Made by a program: the position numbers and the translations under genes. The notes beneath the pieces were generated by a model. The model searched no databases. It was not told the origin of the DNA and was given only the letters and a program-made list of their open reading frames with translations. Below, piece by piece: positions 34,324-47,300 of a stretch of DNA of 64,000 nt. Source of the stretch: Branchiostoma floridae (taxonomy: Eukaryota > Chordata > Leptocardii > Amphioxiformes > Branchiostomatidae); the NCBI RefSeq assembly GCF_000003815.2, contig NC_049991.1, positions 20,781,762-20,845,761 on the forward strand. Direction: 5' to 3'. Each line of letters opens with the position of its first letter. Position 1 is the first letter of the stretch.

Positions 34324-35377
34324 TCATGTGCCATCCTTGGGAGGGCTGACTGGCAGGCAGTTGACGTGAAAGATCCTGCGGCATTCCTTGCACCTCTTCA
34401 TCCAATCCAGACGTTCACCCTGCTCACAGTGGCAGACCAGCGAGATTTGGTGTGCCTTGGTTAGACCGACCTTCCTGCAGCTGATCTGACGTGGAAACGG
34501 TGTGAGTTTCCCTTGTTTGAAGCACGTCTCCAAATGGCTCCTCATCTTCCTGTCGTCATACGCAACCCTGCTCACGTCTTGCCCCTCTGCGATATCCACT
34601 GCCCAGGCAATGGCGAACAGACCACAATCAAAGACGTTCCCCTGACGCTGTACGTCCGGTGAGATGACAGTCAGGACGTTCCTCGCTTGGTCAGCAAACG
34701 CGGCGTAGGACTGGTAAAGCTGAATCTGCAGAGATGGAGTCATGGCGACGCCGAGGCTGTCATACAGGCGCACCTGTCCGTCTGTACAAGATGATAGGAC
34801 CCAGTGCTGGCTGCCGTTGTGGTGGATTTGTAGCCCATTTCCTGTCATCTTGGCAAACCCGTCCTCACACAGACCAACTGCAGGCCCCTCCAGCCCTTGG
34901 AGTGCCGGGTACTGGCGGCGAAGCAGCATCTGGGCAGCCTGGATGTGGTCGTCTGTCAGCATCTCGCCAAATGTCAGAGCCACCTTGTCATGAGTGCTCA
35001 ACTTGACACTTGGCCACTCCATCTTATGCTCTCCGCTGTGACGAACATGAACAACTTGGGCAAAACGAACTCTCCTGGTTGTCTTCTTGCCACTTTCCCT
35101 CCCTTTGGATAGAACAGACTTTATCTGTCTGACTTGGTTGGTTTGGCGGCTTTCTGGGGTGTCCTCCTCCTTTGACAAGGACCTTGATGTCACCACCACT
35201 AGAGCCTTGCTCTCGGAGCAGGTCGCTGGACTGCCGCTGTCTGTGCAGTTGTTCGGGGAGGCAGGGCGGACCGTGATGACACAGTGGCGACCATCACGTT
35301 CCACTGCTGCAGCATCTGGAACATCTCTGACAGTCGGCACAAACTCAGGCTCTGCCGGGAGGTCCATTTCCTTCATA
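34324..35377 (-). CDS. Ulp1/SENP-like cysteine protease domain plus zinc-finger motif; terminal exon of the polycystin gene or a separate gene
   Basis: One 1,054 bp exon, open to a TGA at its low end. It is preceded by CTTCTATCTTTACAG, a good acceptor, and begins T-ATG. Counting from that ATG (350 aa): residues 1-~125 are Ser/Thr/charged and unmatched; ~126-290 form a C48 (Ulp1) papain-like fold with [21 protein letters not shown] (His191), YDS (Asp206), QRQ (Gln243/245) and DCGLFAIA (Cys251), so the catalytic set looks complete. Residues 315-340 give C-x-C-x11-C-x2-C-x4-H-x2-C, a PHD-like zinc knuckle lacking the last Cys pair. I recall similar intronless Ulp1 plus PHD-like proteins from cnidarian and other invertebrate gene sets; this cannot be checked here. 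The acceptor joins the upstream polycystin exon in phase 2, giving an open fused frame. If independent, its first Met is exactly the ATG at 35376. Confidence 0.8.
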
Positions 35378-38300
35378 CTGTAAAGATAGAAGATTTCAAA
35401 ATGTCAGACATAGAGTGTCCAAACTGTCAAATATGTTCGCGATGAACCTTTCTTTTTATATTCATCGTTAACAATTATCACCATGAAAGTTTCAAGCCAT
35501 TCTAGTTACAATAACGTTTCCGGGAAGATGCATCATGCTAAAGTCGAATTTCTTGTAAGATGTTGTACTGACTTGAGGTTGAAGAGCGACTGTCTCCTCA
35601 GCCATAGTCTCTCCACTTTAATCTCTACATCTATCAGGCTGTCATGTAGAATGTCCATTGCGTCGTCATCTGAGCCAATGCAAACGATTTCGTAAGTTTT
35701 AGTTATCTTTATCTTGAATACGTAAGTAAAGTAAGTAATTTAACTATAATAAAAAGATCATGTTATGACAATCGGCAAAGGAAACTAAGTGGTTTTGGGA
35801 GGGTTGTTCTACAGACAGAATTAACATGTGAAACAAAACTATGCAAGTAGAAAGAGCTTACGATATAGTGCAACCATGCAGTGATCATGGATCTTGGTAG
35901 CCACTTGCAACAAAAGCACGACTAAAACGATGACAGTCTTTCTCGATCATGCACAGTGAAACAACACTACGCTACCTGCGGCTGGTGCTTTCCAGAAGCC
36001 AAAGAAGGCCGTGAAGCGTTCCCACAGCCCCTGGATGAAGTACCGGTCCTGTTCAGGCATGACGTGGTTCCGCACGTCCGGAAGTGCGCTGTTGATGATC
36101 GCAACGGCGATGTTCATCAGCACCAGGAAGATGATGCAAATGAAAGCAAAGAAGTAGATGGGGCCCAGGATGGGGGCTGCCTCCCGCAGCTGACCGTAGT
36201 AGAAGATTCCCAGGGACATCTGGAACAATGTGGAGAAGGACTTGCTGATGGTGCTGAAAACAACAACAACAAATATCAAATCATTGTAATGAGTTGGAGT
36301 ATTTTAAGTCCAAGCACTCCCAACATGCATGATTCTGTTAAAAATGAGAAATCATCCATTTTTATTCACAAGATACATATTAATTTGGCACAAATAGAAT
36401 ATGTTTCCTTACCTGTACTCTGTCACAACAAGGCCAAACTTGAGATATCCGAAGATGCAGAATGCTGACATGCAGAGGAACAAGTAGGCAGAGAAGGAAG
36501 AGAACTCCCACGCCATCCCTCGGAACACGGACATCAGCTTGGCGATGAACGGGTTGAACCTCAGCAGATGCAGGAGCTTCATCATGTTGACAAACGCTAA
36601 GAAGGCCAGGAACCAGCCGTAAACCAGACTAATGTTCATCGCCGATCGGAAATGATGGACTTCATCTTTAAAAGAACAGTATAAATATCGTTAAGTACAG
36701 TATTAGTGATAATGATTACCTCATAATGCAATCAGTGTGACCCAGAGCACAACTCCATACTCTCTGGAAACTAAAGGATACCTACAAGAGCATTTTAAAC
36801 ATTTACCAACATTGAGAAATGTTGAATTGAAACTTTCATGTAATTATTGTAATGTTTTTGCATATTATGTGTAACACACCTTTCCCTTCCTTGATCGCCG
36901 CCAGAGCCCTGGAGCTGTTGTATATCTTGAAGCCATACAAGCCAATGACCGTGAATGCCAAGAAGAAGTTGAAGATTTCAACAATATTCCACGGCCCCTT
37001 CAGGTAGGCCCAGCCGGTTGCGCGTGCTTTTTTTGCCTCTCCCCACAGCGTGTAGAGGAGAATGATGATGTAAATGATTTCCAGGACGATGTAGATGTAT
37101 CCGATCGTCCCCGGCCGTTGATGAAGTCGGAAGGTCTGCACGTGGTGACGGGAGAAAACTCCGGCCGTCTCGGAGAATTCGAACACCACCGTCAGCGATG
37201 TGAACAGATCCACGTTTCCGTTGTGGAGTATCGCTTCCAAGAAGATGACCCTCGTGCGCTGGTCGACCCAACGGTTTGCCTTCAGGTCTGCTAGGATGCT
37301 GCGCATCTCGTCTGCTGATTTTCCCAGGTGCAGACCGAAGCCGTCTCCCCAGTAGTGCGTCGTCACACCGTAGATGGGGAGGCTAGGGTAGCCGCTGGGG
37401 AGGTGGATCCATCCAGGGGCCGCTGATTCCATCGCTGACGTATTCCTGACCCTTTTCCATCCCTCCTCAAACGCCCCGGTCTCCTTGTTCTGTTCACCAT
37501 ACGCTAAATAACATTCGTCAAACACGTGCTGCATTGTCACAGGCACCTCGCACAGCCCTGAGATGACAGGAGAATGAAACATCAAAAGCACATCAGTCAC
37601 ATAGTTGCATTGTTATGTCGTGGAGGTTATAGAGCCTACATGTAGGTGCTATAATCTTCTTGGTTATTTTGCTTTGTTAAAACCTCCATCGTTTTTAGGT
37701 ACTAGATGAACATAATAGATTATTTCTTTATAGTTTGAAATAATGATCCTTTGAATTTATAGCTTTTCAAAATACAACATACATTTCCTGTAGTATAATA
37801 AGACTGCATGATAGTGGAATTACATTGTGGTATGCCATGCAACTCAACAGCGAGTGTTCCATGAAAGTGGTTCCACCCACCTGGCTTTACTCGGCCTTGG
37901 ATCAGGCTTGGTGGGTAGACCAGGACCGACTGCATGTCTGTTGTGAAGCCCTTCTCAGACCAGCGGGGCTTGTCGTCATTGTAGGACGTCTCCACGTAGA
38001 AGCTCTGCAGAGCGGTCTCATCCAGCCAAGACCAGAAGGTGAGATGATCATTAACCTGTGGAGAAGCAAAGCGTTGTGTGAGTTTATTCTACTAAGTAAT
38101 TGTAGATTCGTCAGCAAGGGTACAAATGGCACCAATAAATCCATGTCCTGATCCCCATCTATTTTGTCTGTGTCAACATTAATGGATTTTCACTGGCTTC
38201 AAACGTTTTCTAAAGTTTGTCTACAGTTGCCGGGCAGCATGCGCAGAAGGCGGGGGTAGACCCTGAACATCTTGGCTTGAGTATGTCAGGAAATACATCA

Positions 38301-41300
38301 AGGTGTACTGCGGCCTTGACAGTGTGAACCCACTGGATAGAGCCACTTGGAAGCGCGGTGTGAAAACTAAGCCGACTGCTGCCGACACCCGTGTCAGCAT
38401 TAAAATAATCAAATACCGGATACCACTACTACTACTGCTGCCCACCCCTGTGTCTGTAACCCACACAGCAGTTACTACTAGTATAATCAAATACTTGATA
38501 CTGCTACTACTACTGTGTCTAATCCGATGTTGCACCTACGCAGAGATCTAAAGATCTATACCAACGCAAGGACCTGGTGTATTAAAAGGAACTCACGTCG
38601 TCCACAGACTGCAGGAAGGTGTTGGTTGTGCTCAGTGTCTGATGGAAACTCTCTGTGGTGTTGTTGTACTCGTTGACGATGCTGAGCACGAGCAGGAGGA
38701 AACAGCAGAACCACGCGATGTCCCACACGGTTTCCCCAAATCTACTGTCCCTGCGCTGCATCATTCTCGCTTGTTTGATGTTGGCAAGGGACCTCAATGA
38801 AAGTCGCTCCATCTTCCTCCTCATGCGAAATGCATTGCCTGTAGTAAGCATGAAAAATATCAAGAGGTTTGTATGGTCTGTATATATTTGTTATAAGGTA
38901 AAAAACTCACAACCTGGACAAAAGACTGAAGCAAGAAGATATAAGATCAATTCAGAATACAGGGTATTGCCGGGAGCACACTGAAACTACACAAAATGTC
39001 TTTCTTCAACCATTGAACAGTTTTCAAACATGCGGTAACATGCGCACAGCTTAATTCTTCATGGTAATTGTTCTTTTCTACAAACTGAAACTTACAGTTG
39101 AAGCCTGCCTCCTTTTGTGAAGACACCACACTGGCTTTAATCAAAGCGGTGCCCTGCTTCTTTTTAAAAATCTTCTTGACGGCTTGCGTCTTGCCAACAA
39201 AGGAAGTCACGATGGTGAGGAGAAATATCTGTAAGATAAAAGCATTAGTTGTTAGAGTTTCTGACAGGATGTGGCTTCATACAAAATGTTCTGAGTAGGT
39301 CAGGTTCTAATAGTAGCAAGAATTTGTCTTGGTGGCCAGATACCTTATACAACTACATCTAATATACATTTTGATTTTTTCCACCAGGTGCCGCCACCAT
39401 TATATCACCACCTCAAAAACGTTGTTATAGAGGCCTTCTCAAGATTGTCTTCAACACCTAAATATCTGAATTGTATTACATTTATTAGCTTTAGGTGTTC
39501 AAGACAATATTGGGAAGACCTCTATACTATTTTGTTTAGGTGTAGCTATTATGTCACCCGGTGGAATTATGAGAGTCAATGTTACAGGTGAAATCAACAG
39601 AGAGCACGTCCTTACCTTTCCTGGTTGCATGACGAAGAAGTCCGCCCAAAAAGCGATGAAGTACCCAGACAGCCACCTCTCGGACTTGTCCTTGCCCCAT
39701 TCCACACTGTACAGCACGGTGAAGACAGCTGACCCCACGGCAGACAGCAGCACCAGCACCCAGGCCACGTACTTGCACCAGTGCGGCAGGCCCTTGGCTG
39801 GTTCTTGCTGAGTGGGTGCCTCAGCTGAAACACCCGCCTCCACGTCTCGGACCCGGGGGTTGCCTTTGTTGCTGGGTCGGCTGTACTGGAACAGCAAGAC
39901 TATGGCCATGATGACGGGAAGGCAGGTGAGGCTGGCCATGATTCCCGTGTAGACGACATTCAGGGTGAAGGAGAACGGCCCGAGGCTGAAGCTCTGCACA
40001 ACCTGGGTTTTTATTTCGTCCCTTACCCACATGGCGCTAGACACCATGGACAAGAGGAGGAGACTCAGGCAGCAGCCAAGCCTCTGGCTGCGGGTGAACG
40101 TGCTATCTGTAAAGGGAAAAGAGCATTATTCATCAGAACAAGTTGGTTTTATGATAAAGAATGAAAGCAAAGCAACACACTCGATACAATATTGGCAGCA
40201 AGAGGTATTCATGCATGTAAAATACAGTTAAGCCTGATGAATAACTAAATAAAAAATTACTATTATCAGGGAAATTTCAGTCATATCTTAAACCTTCTAA
40301 TATGATTCCCCAAGGTCATATAAGATAAAGTGCAGTAAGCGAAATGTTACCTTCAGGCATGATAGCGATGGACAGGAAGAGGTGCTCCTCTTCCAGATTG
40401 CTCCGCAGACTTGCCGGGAACAGGAACCCCATGGATCGCAGGTCCTGCTCAGAGGCAACAGGAAAGGTCTTCACCACCTGCCCGTCCCCGCGGTCGGCTG
40501 CCAGCCACTCGCCGCAGACGAAATAGGACCTGCAGTTCCAACAAGAGGGAAATACATGTCACCATGTTGGCTGTAAGGTTTCGAAATTTGTAAAGAAAAA
40601 AAAGAAAAAAATACACCTTATCTAGAGAGCTAAACTGGATGAACCTAGACCCACAAGGAAGGTTTGGCTGAACTCACAGTTTGCCTGTGGCGAGATCCTC
40701 CACTGCTGCTCTCTCCACGTGCCACGATGCACGGCTCCCCTCCCCACTGTTGTCGTGCATGAGCTGCAGCTGCTCCACGTTACCCAGCTGTTCTGCTGTG
40801 CTGAAGATCAGAGTCACCTGGCTATCTTGGGTAAAAACCTAAAATAGGAAAAAAAATTCCACCTGTTTGGACTTGCCGTAAATGATTGCAATAAAAGAAG
40901 TCTTCAGTGGATAAAATAGCAACAAAACGTCCACAATAAATGATTGAATCTTCAGGGGAAAGTTGGGCGATGGAATCGTCATAAGTAACGCTAGTGCTAA
41001 ATTTGACGTCCTAACCTTCTCTTCGGTGTCGACCACTCTCACATCGGAGTTTGCTGCATCGCCGAATAGTTTGAAGGTAACGGTGGACTCTGTCCCAGCA
41101 TGCCTAGCTGCACCTGTCCAGATGATCAGGCGGTACCGGTAGCCGTTCTGAAGGTCGTCCAACTTTACAGCGTGATTTAACTGTAACAATGGGTGAGATA
41201 TAGAACATGAATGTACATACTGCCCTGGCCTCTCACAGCAAATTCTATATCATAGTCTAACTGAAGCTGAAGATACCATAGACATTGAAAATATGCACAA

Positions 41301-44300
41301 TAGCAAAATCAATTTATGAAAATCTTCCTTGTTCAATGACACATTGTCCTTGTCAGTAGGGCTTTGCGATACTACCCCTTTGTGATTGCTGTTGGTTAAT
41401 TTGGAAGCTCTTGCTGCATGTCTGCCTCTGCCAAATTATATGAATGAACATCAATACTGGAGAAAATGTACTGAAATGATATCCATTTTAAATAAAGGTT
41501 CATCGAGTAAAGATGTTATTGACAGATAAATCCTACTTACCTTCTTTTTCCGTACACGCTCAGCAAATTTGATCACGACTGCTGTGAACGAGTACAGACA
41601 GAGCGCCACAATGATGGTTGCAACAATCGCACCGTTGTCCCTTAAACCGCTGAATTCCAACGCCAAGAAGTACAAGGTGTTCGGCGGTGTGACGAAGTCA
41701 CGTCCGAAGACCGTCAGATGGTTGCAGTGACAGATGGTGCTGGCAATGGTGGACTGCTCGCTTATCTGTGGAAAACAGAGCGAAGTTGAATATGATCTCA
41801 TTTTGCTGGTTCAAACACTCATCATTTGGAAAACACTGAGCGATGTGGTAAATTCTGCTATATTCAATAGGCTTTTATTTTACTATCATTATCACAGTAA
41901 CCATATAATTATAATCCATTAATCTCCATTGCTTTAGATCTGATTGGTTAAACGTGCATGTGGGCTATGGACTGGAATGACAGGTCCAACTTTCACACAT
42001 TAAGTCCCCTGGCCTTACATCAGAGAGGCCTGGAAAAAACAGGATTAACTAGCCCATCTATTCTAAGATTTTAACTATCCCATCATTATGGGAATAGGCT
42101 TATAAATAGTTGACACGTGTAGCTACCTATCAACATAGCTGTCCATGAATATGATTCAGCTGATTATAAGCATATCCTAACATCAAACAGAAACCCCGCA
42201 CCTGGTCCAGTTACTAAAGGGGCGAGTTTACATGTCATGCTAACATAGTACAGATTGTAAACAATGTATAATGCATCTGTTTTCTACATTTAATTTCAAC
42301 AACATGAGGGCGTTATTTTGGAGGGGGGTATGTGCTGAATTATCATACACATGTGTTGTAATGATTGTAAGTTCATAAAAGCTATGAAAACTGTACCCAC
42401 CGCGCAGCCGTCAGTCCTCCAGTCTTCCTGTGCCTCGCTCCAGTAGACGCAGCTCAGACGGGCCCACTGGATCCGGTAGGCGTAGACGTCGTTAGTGCGT
42501 GACTCCTTCTTGTCAGCTCCTTCCTCAATGTCACACTCGGTCACTTGTCCTGAAAAAAGGATATCATAATAGACCTGAGAAGGGTACAGCTAATCAGATA
42601 TCGCCAGTGCCTCCTGATGTCAATATATCACACGTGTCGTATTTTCTATGAAGATTCCAAAGTCATACGTTTACAAACATCACAGCATCAAAATATTGGA
42701 CACACTTTCTTTGAATCACATGTGCAGTTATGTCAAACCGATGTAGAAAGATGCCATCATTCAAAATCCCTACAGACATCTATCTCTTCACAACAAAAGA
42801 ACAGATATCACAAAACATTCACATTTCAATTCTGTCACGCATTTCGGCGCTTGTGGCATACCTTAAACAACATATTAAGAAAAACTCACTAAGTTCTTGG
42901 ATCTTAACATAGTATAATCCACAGGGCAAACCTCTTGCGAGATGATATCACCAAACATGGTTTAGTATTATGGATAAGACAACCACACTTTATCTGGCAC
43001 ACACCTTTGTGTGGCATCAAACAACATGAAAAAATACTCACCAATCACTTGGACCATGATGTGGTACTCTACAGGCTCATGCTCTCCCGAGATGAACATT
43101 GTCGCTTCTGTCTTCTCTGCGTCATCATCGCCACTCAGAGTTTTCATCAAGGCACACTGCTCGGGTAGGACGTACGTCTCCATGGACATGTTGTAGTTTG
43201 ATCATCAGGGCGGCCGCCGTACCTGCTCCACACGCCGTACACCACGCTTGTGTTCAGCGGGGTGATTGTGACCAGGAATCCTTCAGCGGTGTTGGTGAGG
43301 TTAAGCAGATGGTAGCTCGAACTTTGGTTTCCTGTGGCAGGGAAGGTGACGATTGTCGTTGCTGGTTTGTTTCCTGGGCCGCCCGGAATGGTGATGTTGA
43401 AGTCCTCAGTCAGGTTGTTGAAGGCCACGGGGATGTCGTTCTGCAGGAGTGACAGTTCCATGACAGACGAACGTGCCTGGTACTCCCCGCGCCCCCAGGT
43501 GAATGGGTTCTGTTGAAACTGCGTCAACTGAAAGATAACAAACTAGAGTTCCACGAGACACATACCTTCGCCAAATAATCAAAGCTTAGTATGGAGAGTG
43601 CCTTTATCATTCATGTATTATCAAAGTACCTACCAAAAGTAAACGGCTGCATGAAAGTGCGTATATAGCGGTTGAAAATACCCTTTTATCCATCCCAACT
43701 GACTTCCAGCATCAAAATGATTAGAGCTTAGACAAGGCTACAGAACCAACAGGCTTTCACTTGTCCATGACCCCAGGGCTTCTTCATTTCTTTAGAAAAT
43801 AAACAACACACGCGCAGCTGCACACCCGACTGCATGAGATCACATTGTGTTTGTGTTCCTAACCTACTTAGACCAACCAAAACATGGCAACTGCTGTCTG
43901 CCAAATCAGGTCTTACCATGCACTGGGTGACATTTGTCATTTTCCTTCATTAATTATGTAAATTTGATACATATCAACATAGTTGTAACTTGATTATATA
44001 AATCATCACTCAAACTATCAACACACCCACTATCATGACAATCCGTTCACCCCTTCTTGAGTTATTCTCTTTCAAAGTCTACAACAAAATTGGCCACTGC
44101 AGTTCAAAACAAGTCACCAGGGGGCCCAAACTTACACCACTTACTCCCTGCCCAAAGACGTATCAACTACGTAAAAATCATGAACCTAGCACTTGTGAAA
44201 AATTTTACCACCAACTACGCTGCATTACCATAACTCACCGCTAGGAGGCCCATTATTGAATTTGACCTACATTTTCCCAACCCCCATGTAACTACCAAAA

Positions 44301-47300
44301 ACCATGCAAAACGATCCACAACGTATCGAGTTATTTTGTACGCAAACACACACGCAAACACTCTCGCCCCGCTGCAGTGCTCACGAAAAGCTCCAGGTGA
44401 ACCGTTTTCGAACAGGACCTTCGTTTCTGCAACCGCTACTCAAATACCAAATACCACGAATGTACGTCCTCAGCTACTGTATTATATGCTGGTGACCTAC
44501 ATGTAGAGACACAATATCATATATCTACCAAAAGCATAACCATGCCATTCTGGCGAAGGTAAATACTGAATTGCAACTCTTGTACCGAGAGTCCATTATC
44601 TGTCATTGGCCTATTGCAGCATCTGCCATGTGCCTATAAAGAGGAGGTACAGGGTCGTTGCACACCGGGACACAACATGGCACGTACCTTTATAGCGACG
44701 CTGTGTGGTGTATAGTCGCCAAACAGAGCTGCTTTAGATGGAATATGGAAGCTCCCATCCTCTGTCTGCAAGACCTGGCCTCCGAACTGGTCGCCCTTGA
44801 CCTTCTGAGCACTCAAGATGATTCCGCCTTTCTTGATAGTCAATGACGAAGCTCCAGGCCTCATTGCACCGATGATGGCGTTAAACAGACCATCAAGGAC
44901 CTGGCGGCTTTCCTGGACAAGTCTTCCTCTCTGTAAGGAACCGTTAAGAGAGTCTCAGATGATTAGTTCTTTCCTCAACAACATAAGACAATATTATAGA
45001 GCGTAAAATGTATGAAGAAAAATGACATGTAAACAATCAAACCATCCTGTGTTTTTGCCGATTGTACATTCATTTACAGCACAGAAAATACATGCTTTGA
45101 AATCGAACAAGAACGGTTTACAGTGTATGTAATTTACGTCACGATCTGGGGTGGAAGATGGAATCTTGAATAACGGAAAGCTTGTAACACAACATGTCTT
45201 CCTGTTACCTTAGCTTGGTTTTCCTGCTCTTTTTCCTTTGCCCTTTCAAGGCGCTCATTTGGAGAGAGGCTCTGGTCTTCCTCTAGGTCAGATGCAAGCT
45301 TCCCATCATTGCCTTGTGCATCTCTCTCTGGTTCCTCAAGCAGGAAACTGACGGAATCAAGCAGAGCTGCGGTGGAATAGAAGCAAATGTTATCATATCA
45401 ATGAGCACAGAGAACCAGGGACTTCACCAGGGATGCAGTAGAGCAAAAGTAAATGTTAGCATTTAGTGATGAATGGATGATTGATATACCTGAGCAAATC
45501 ATCCACAGACTATGGACCACGAAGATTAAGATTGAACAATTAACCCACATTACAATTTTACATCAAACACTTTTACACGATCTCTAGGGGGCAATCTCTG
45601 ACACTGATAAGAATTTGATATAGTTTATTACGTGCTTCATAAATTCTTACAGCTGACGAATTCAATATTAATATAATTTTTGTTCTCATACTTAAGTGTG
45701 AGTTTGTTTCATTTGATTTTATATGGACATCACTTTCTTTACATTAATTGTGTCAATGTTAATTTCACATATCAGAAAACATTGAAAGCGCCGTTCAGGC
45801 ATCTTCTGGATTAATAGATAAACTTAAGAAAGTACATAACAAGAAGCATATTGTGACTAATGAACATGACATGGTACTTACATCCTCCTACAGAATTGAC
45901 AGTGGCCGGGTCAGACATGTCCAGTTTGTCCAGTTTGCTGGTGATGGACTTAAGAACACCCACGGCCATGACCTATGGGAAAGCAAAATGTGTGTTAACT
46001 GCTCCTATAGCCTAAGGGTTGTTTAACGCAATTATTATGCAGATTTCAACTTATGAAAAACAGAATCACATGCAGTTGTGATGAAAATGGCTGATAAGAC
46101 ATTTGAAGATTGAGATGTTAAATGCTTAGTACTTTCAAGCATTCGCAAAACGATTAGCTGCCATTTATACGATTGATGTGCCAAACCTCCCATGCTAAAG
46201 ATGTCAACATTGAAAAAAAGATGCTTAAACACAATCATAGTAGTAAGATTAAGTCAAAAACACATGCCAATGCATAACACGACAAGCATATACAGATAAA
46301 CCAGAAACAGATCATTGTTTTCTGCAGAGTTGCATGACATGAGTAGTCATTTCATAGTTGTAGGCAAGGAGTCGAACAGTTCGGCTTTGTAAAAACCCAT
46401 CAGCCACCGTTACCTTATCCTCCTGTGGAAGGCCCGGACAGGACTTAATGACAAGTGATGATAACTCAGAGATCATTTGCACTTCTTGCGGCGTCTGTGC
46501 CCGACCCGTTTCAGACGCCAATGCTTTAATAGCCTTCTTGCATATCTGAATTGAACAACAATGGATAACAAGATTGAACACTTTACAGTTTGTTCTTTAT
46601 CCTGGTCCAAACTCCATAGATCATTTTCAAGTTTCCATGAGAATGAAACAGACTTCCTGAATGTTCCCAATATTTGAACCTTTACAGGTGGTCAAAATTG
46701 CTTACCTGTGCCCTTTCCTCAGCAGCTGATGTTGGCTGCTCCGACACAACAGCATCTCCAGAGACATCAGCATTCTTCTCATTAATAGAAAAAAACATAT
46801 TTTCATAATAAAATAGGTCGTTAACAGCAAAGTTACGTTAAGGGCAAAGAGGTTATATATGATTGATTATGTGTCATTAATGGTCACACACCACAAATTG
46901 AAAAAAGTTTGGTATAAATCAAGAATTAGAAAATTGTATCTATCATAAGGCTATTGGTGACAAAACAAGAACATACTTTCCCTGAAGATAATTGCAGATG
47001 AAATTCAGCCATTAAATTATAGGCAAAACAACATGATATGTCATGATAATAAATAACTTACATCCTGCAGGTTTGCGAGGATGGATGCTGCAAAGATGCT
47101 CTCCAGACTTTTACCAAAACCCTATTGAACGGGGAAAAGGCTCGTATAGTCAAAATACATTCCGACATTTTTTGCGCAAGCATGGTGCAGTGTACACTTC
47201 TATAATAGCACACTCTAATATGTTTTCAACAAACACAATAACTTTATTTTGTCCTTGGTTCTTTGTACCCCCTTTTTTCTCCTGAATACATCTTTGGTTA

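Noticed and set aside
34324..35376. Treating the Ulp1-like ORF simply as an independent intronless gene
   Set aside because: Not excluded, but the matching-phase acceptor directly before the ATG, the 195 bp distance, same strand and lack of an intervening poly(A) signal make the fused reading at least as likely.
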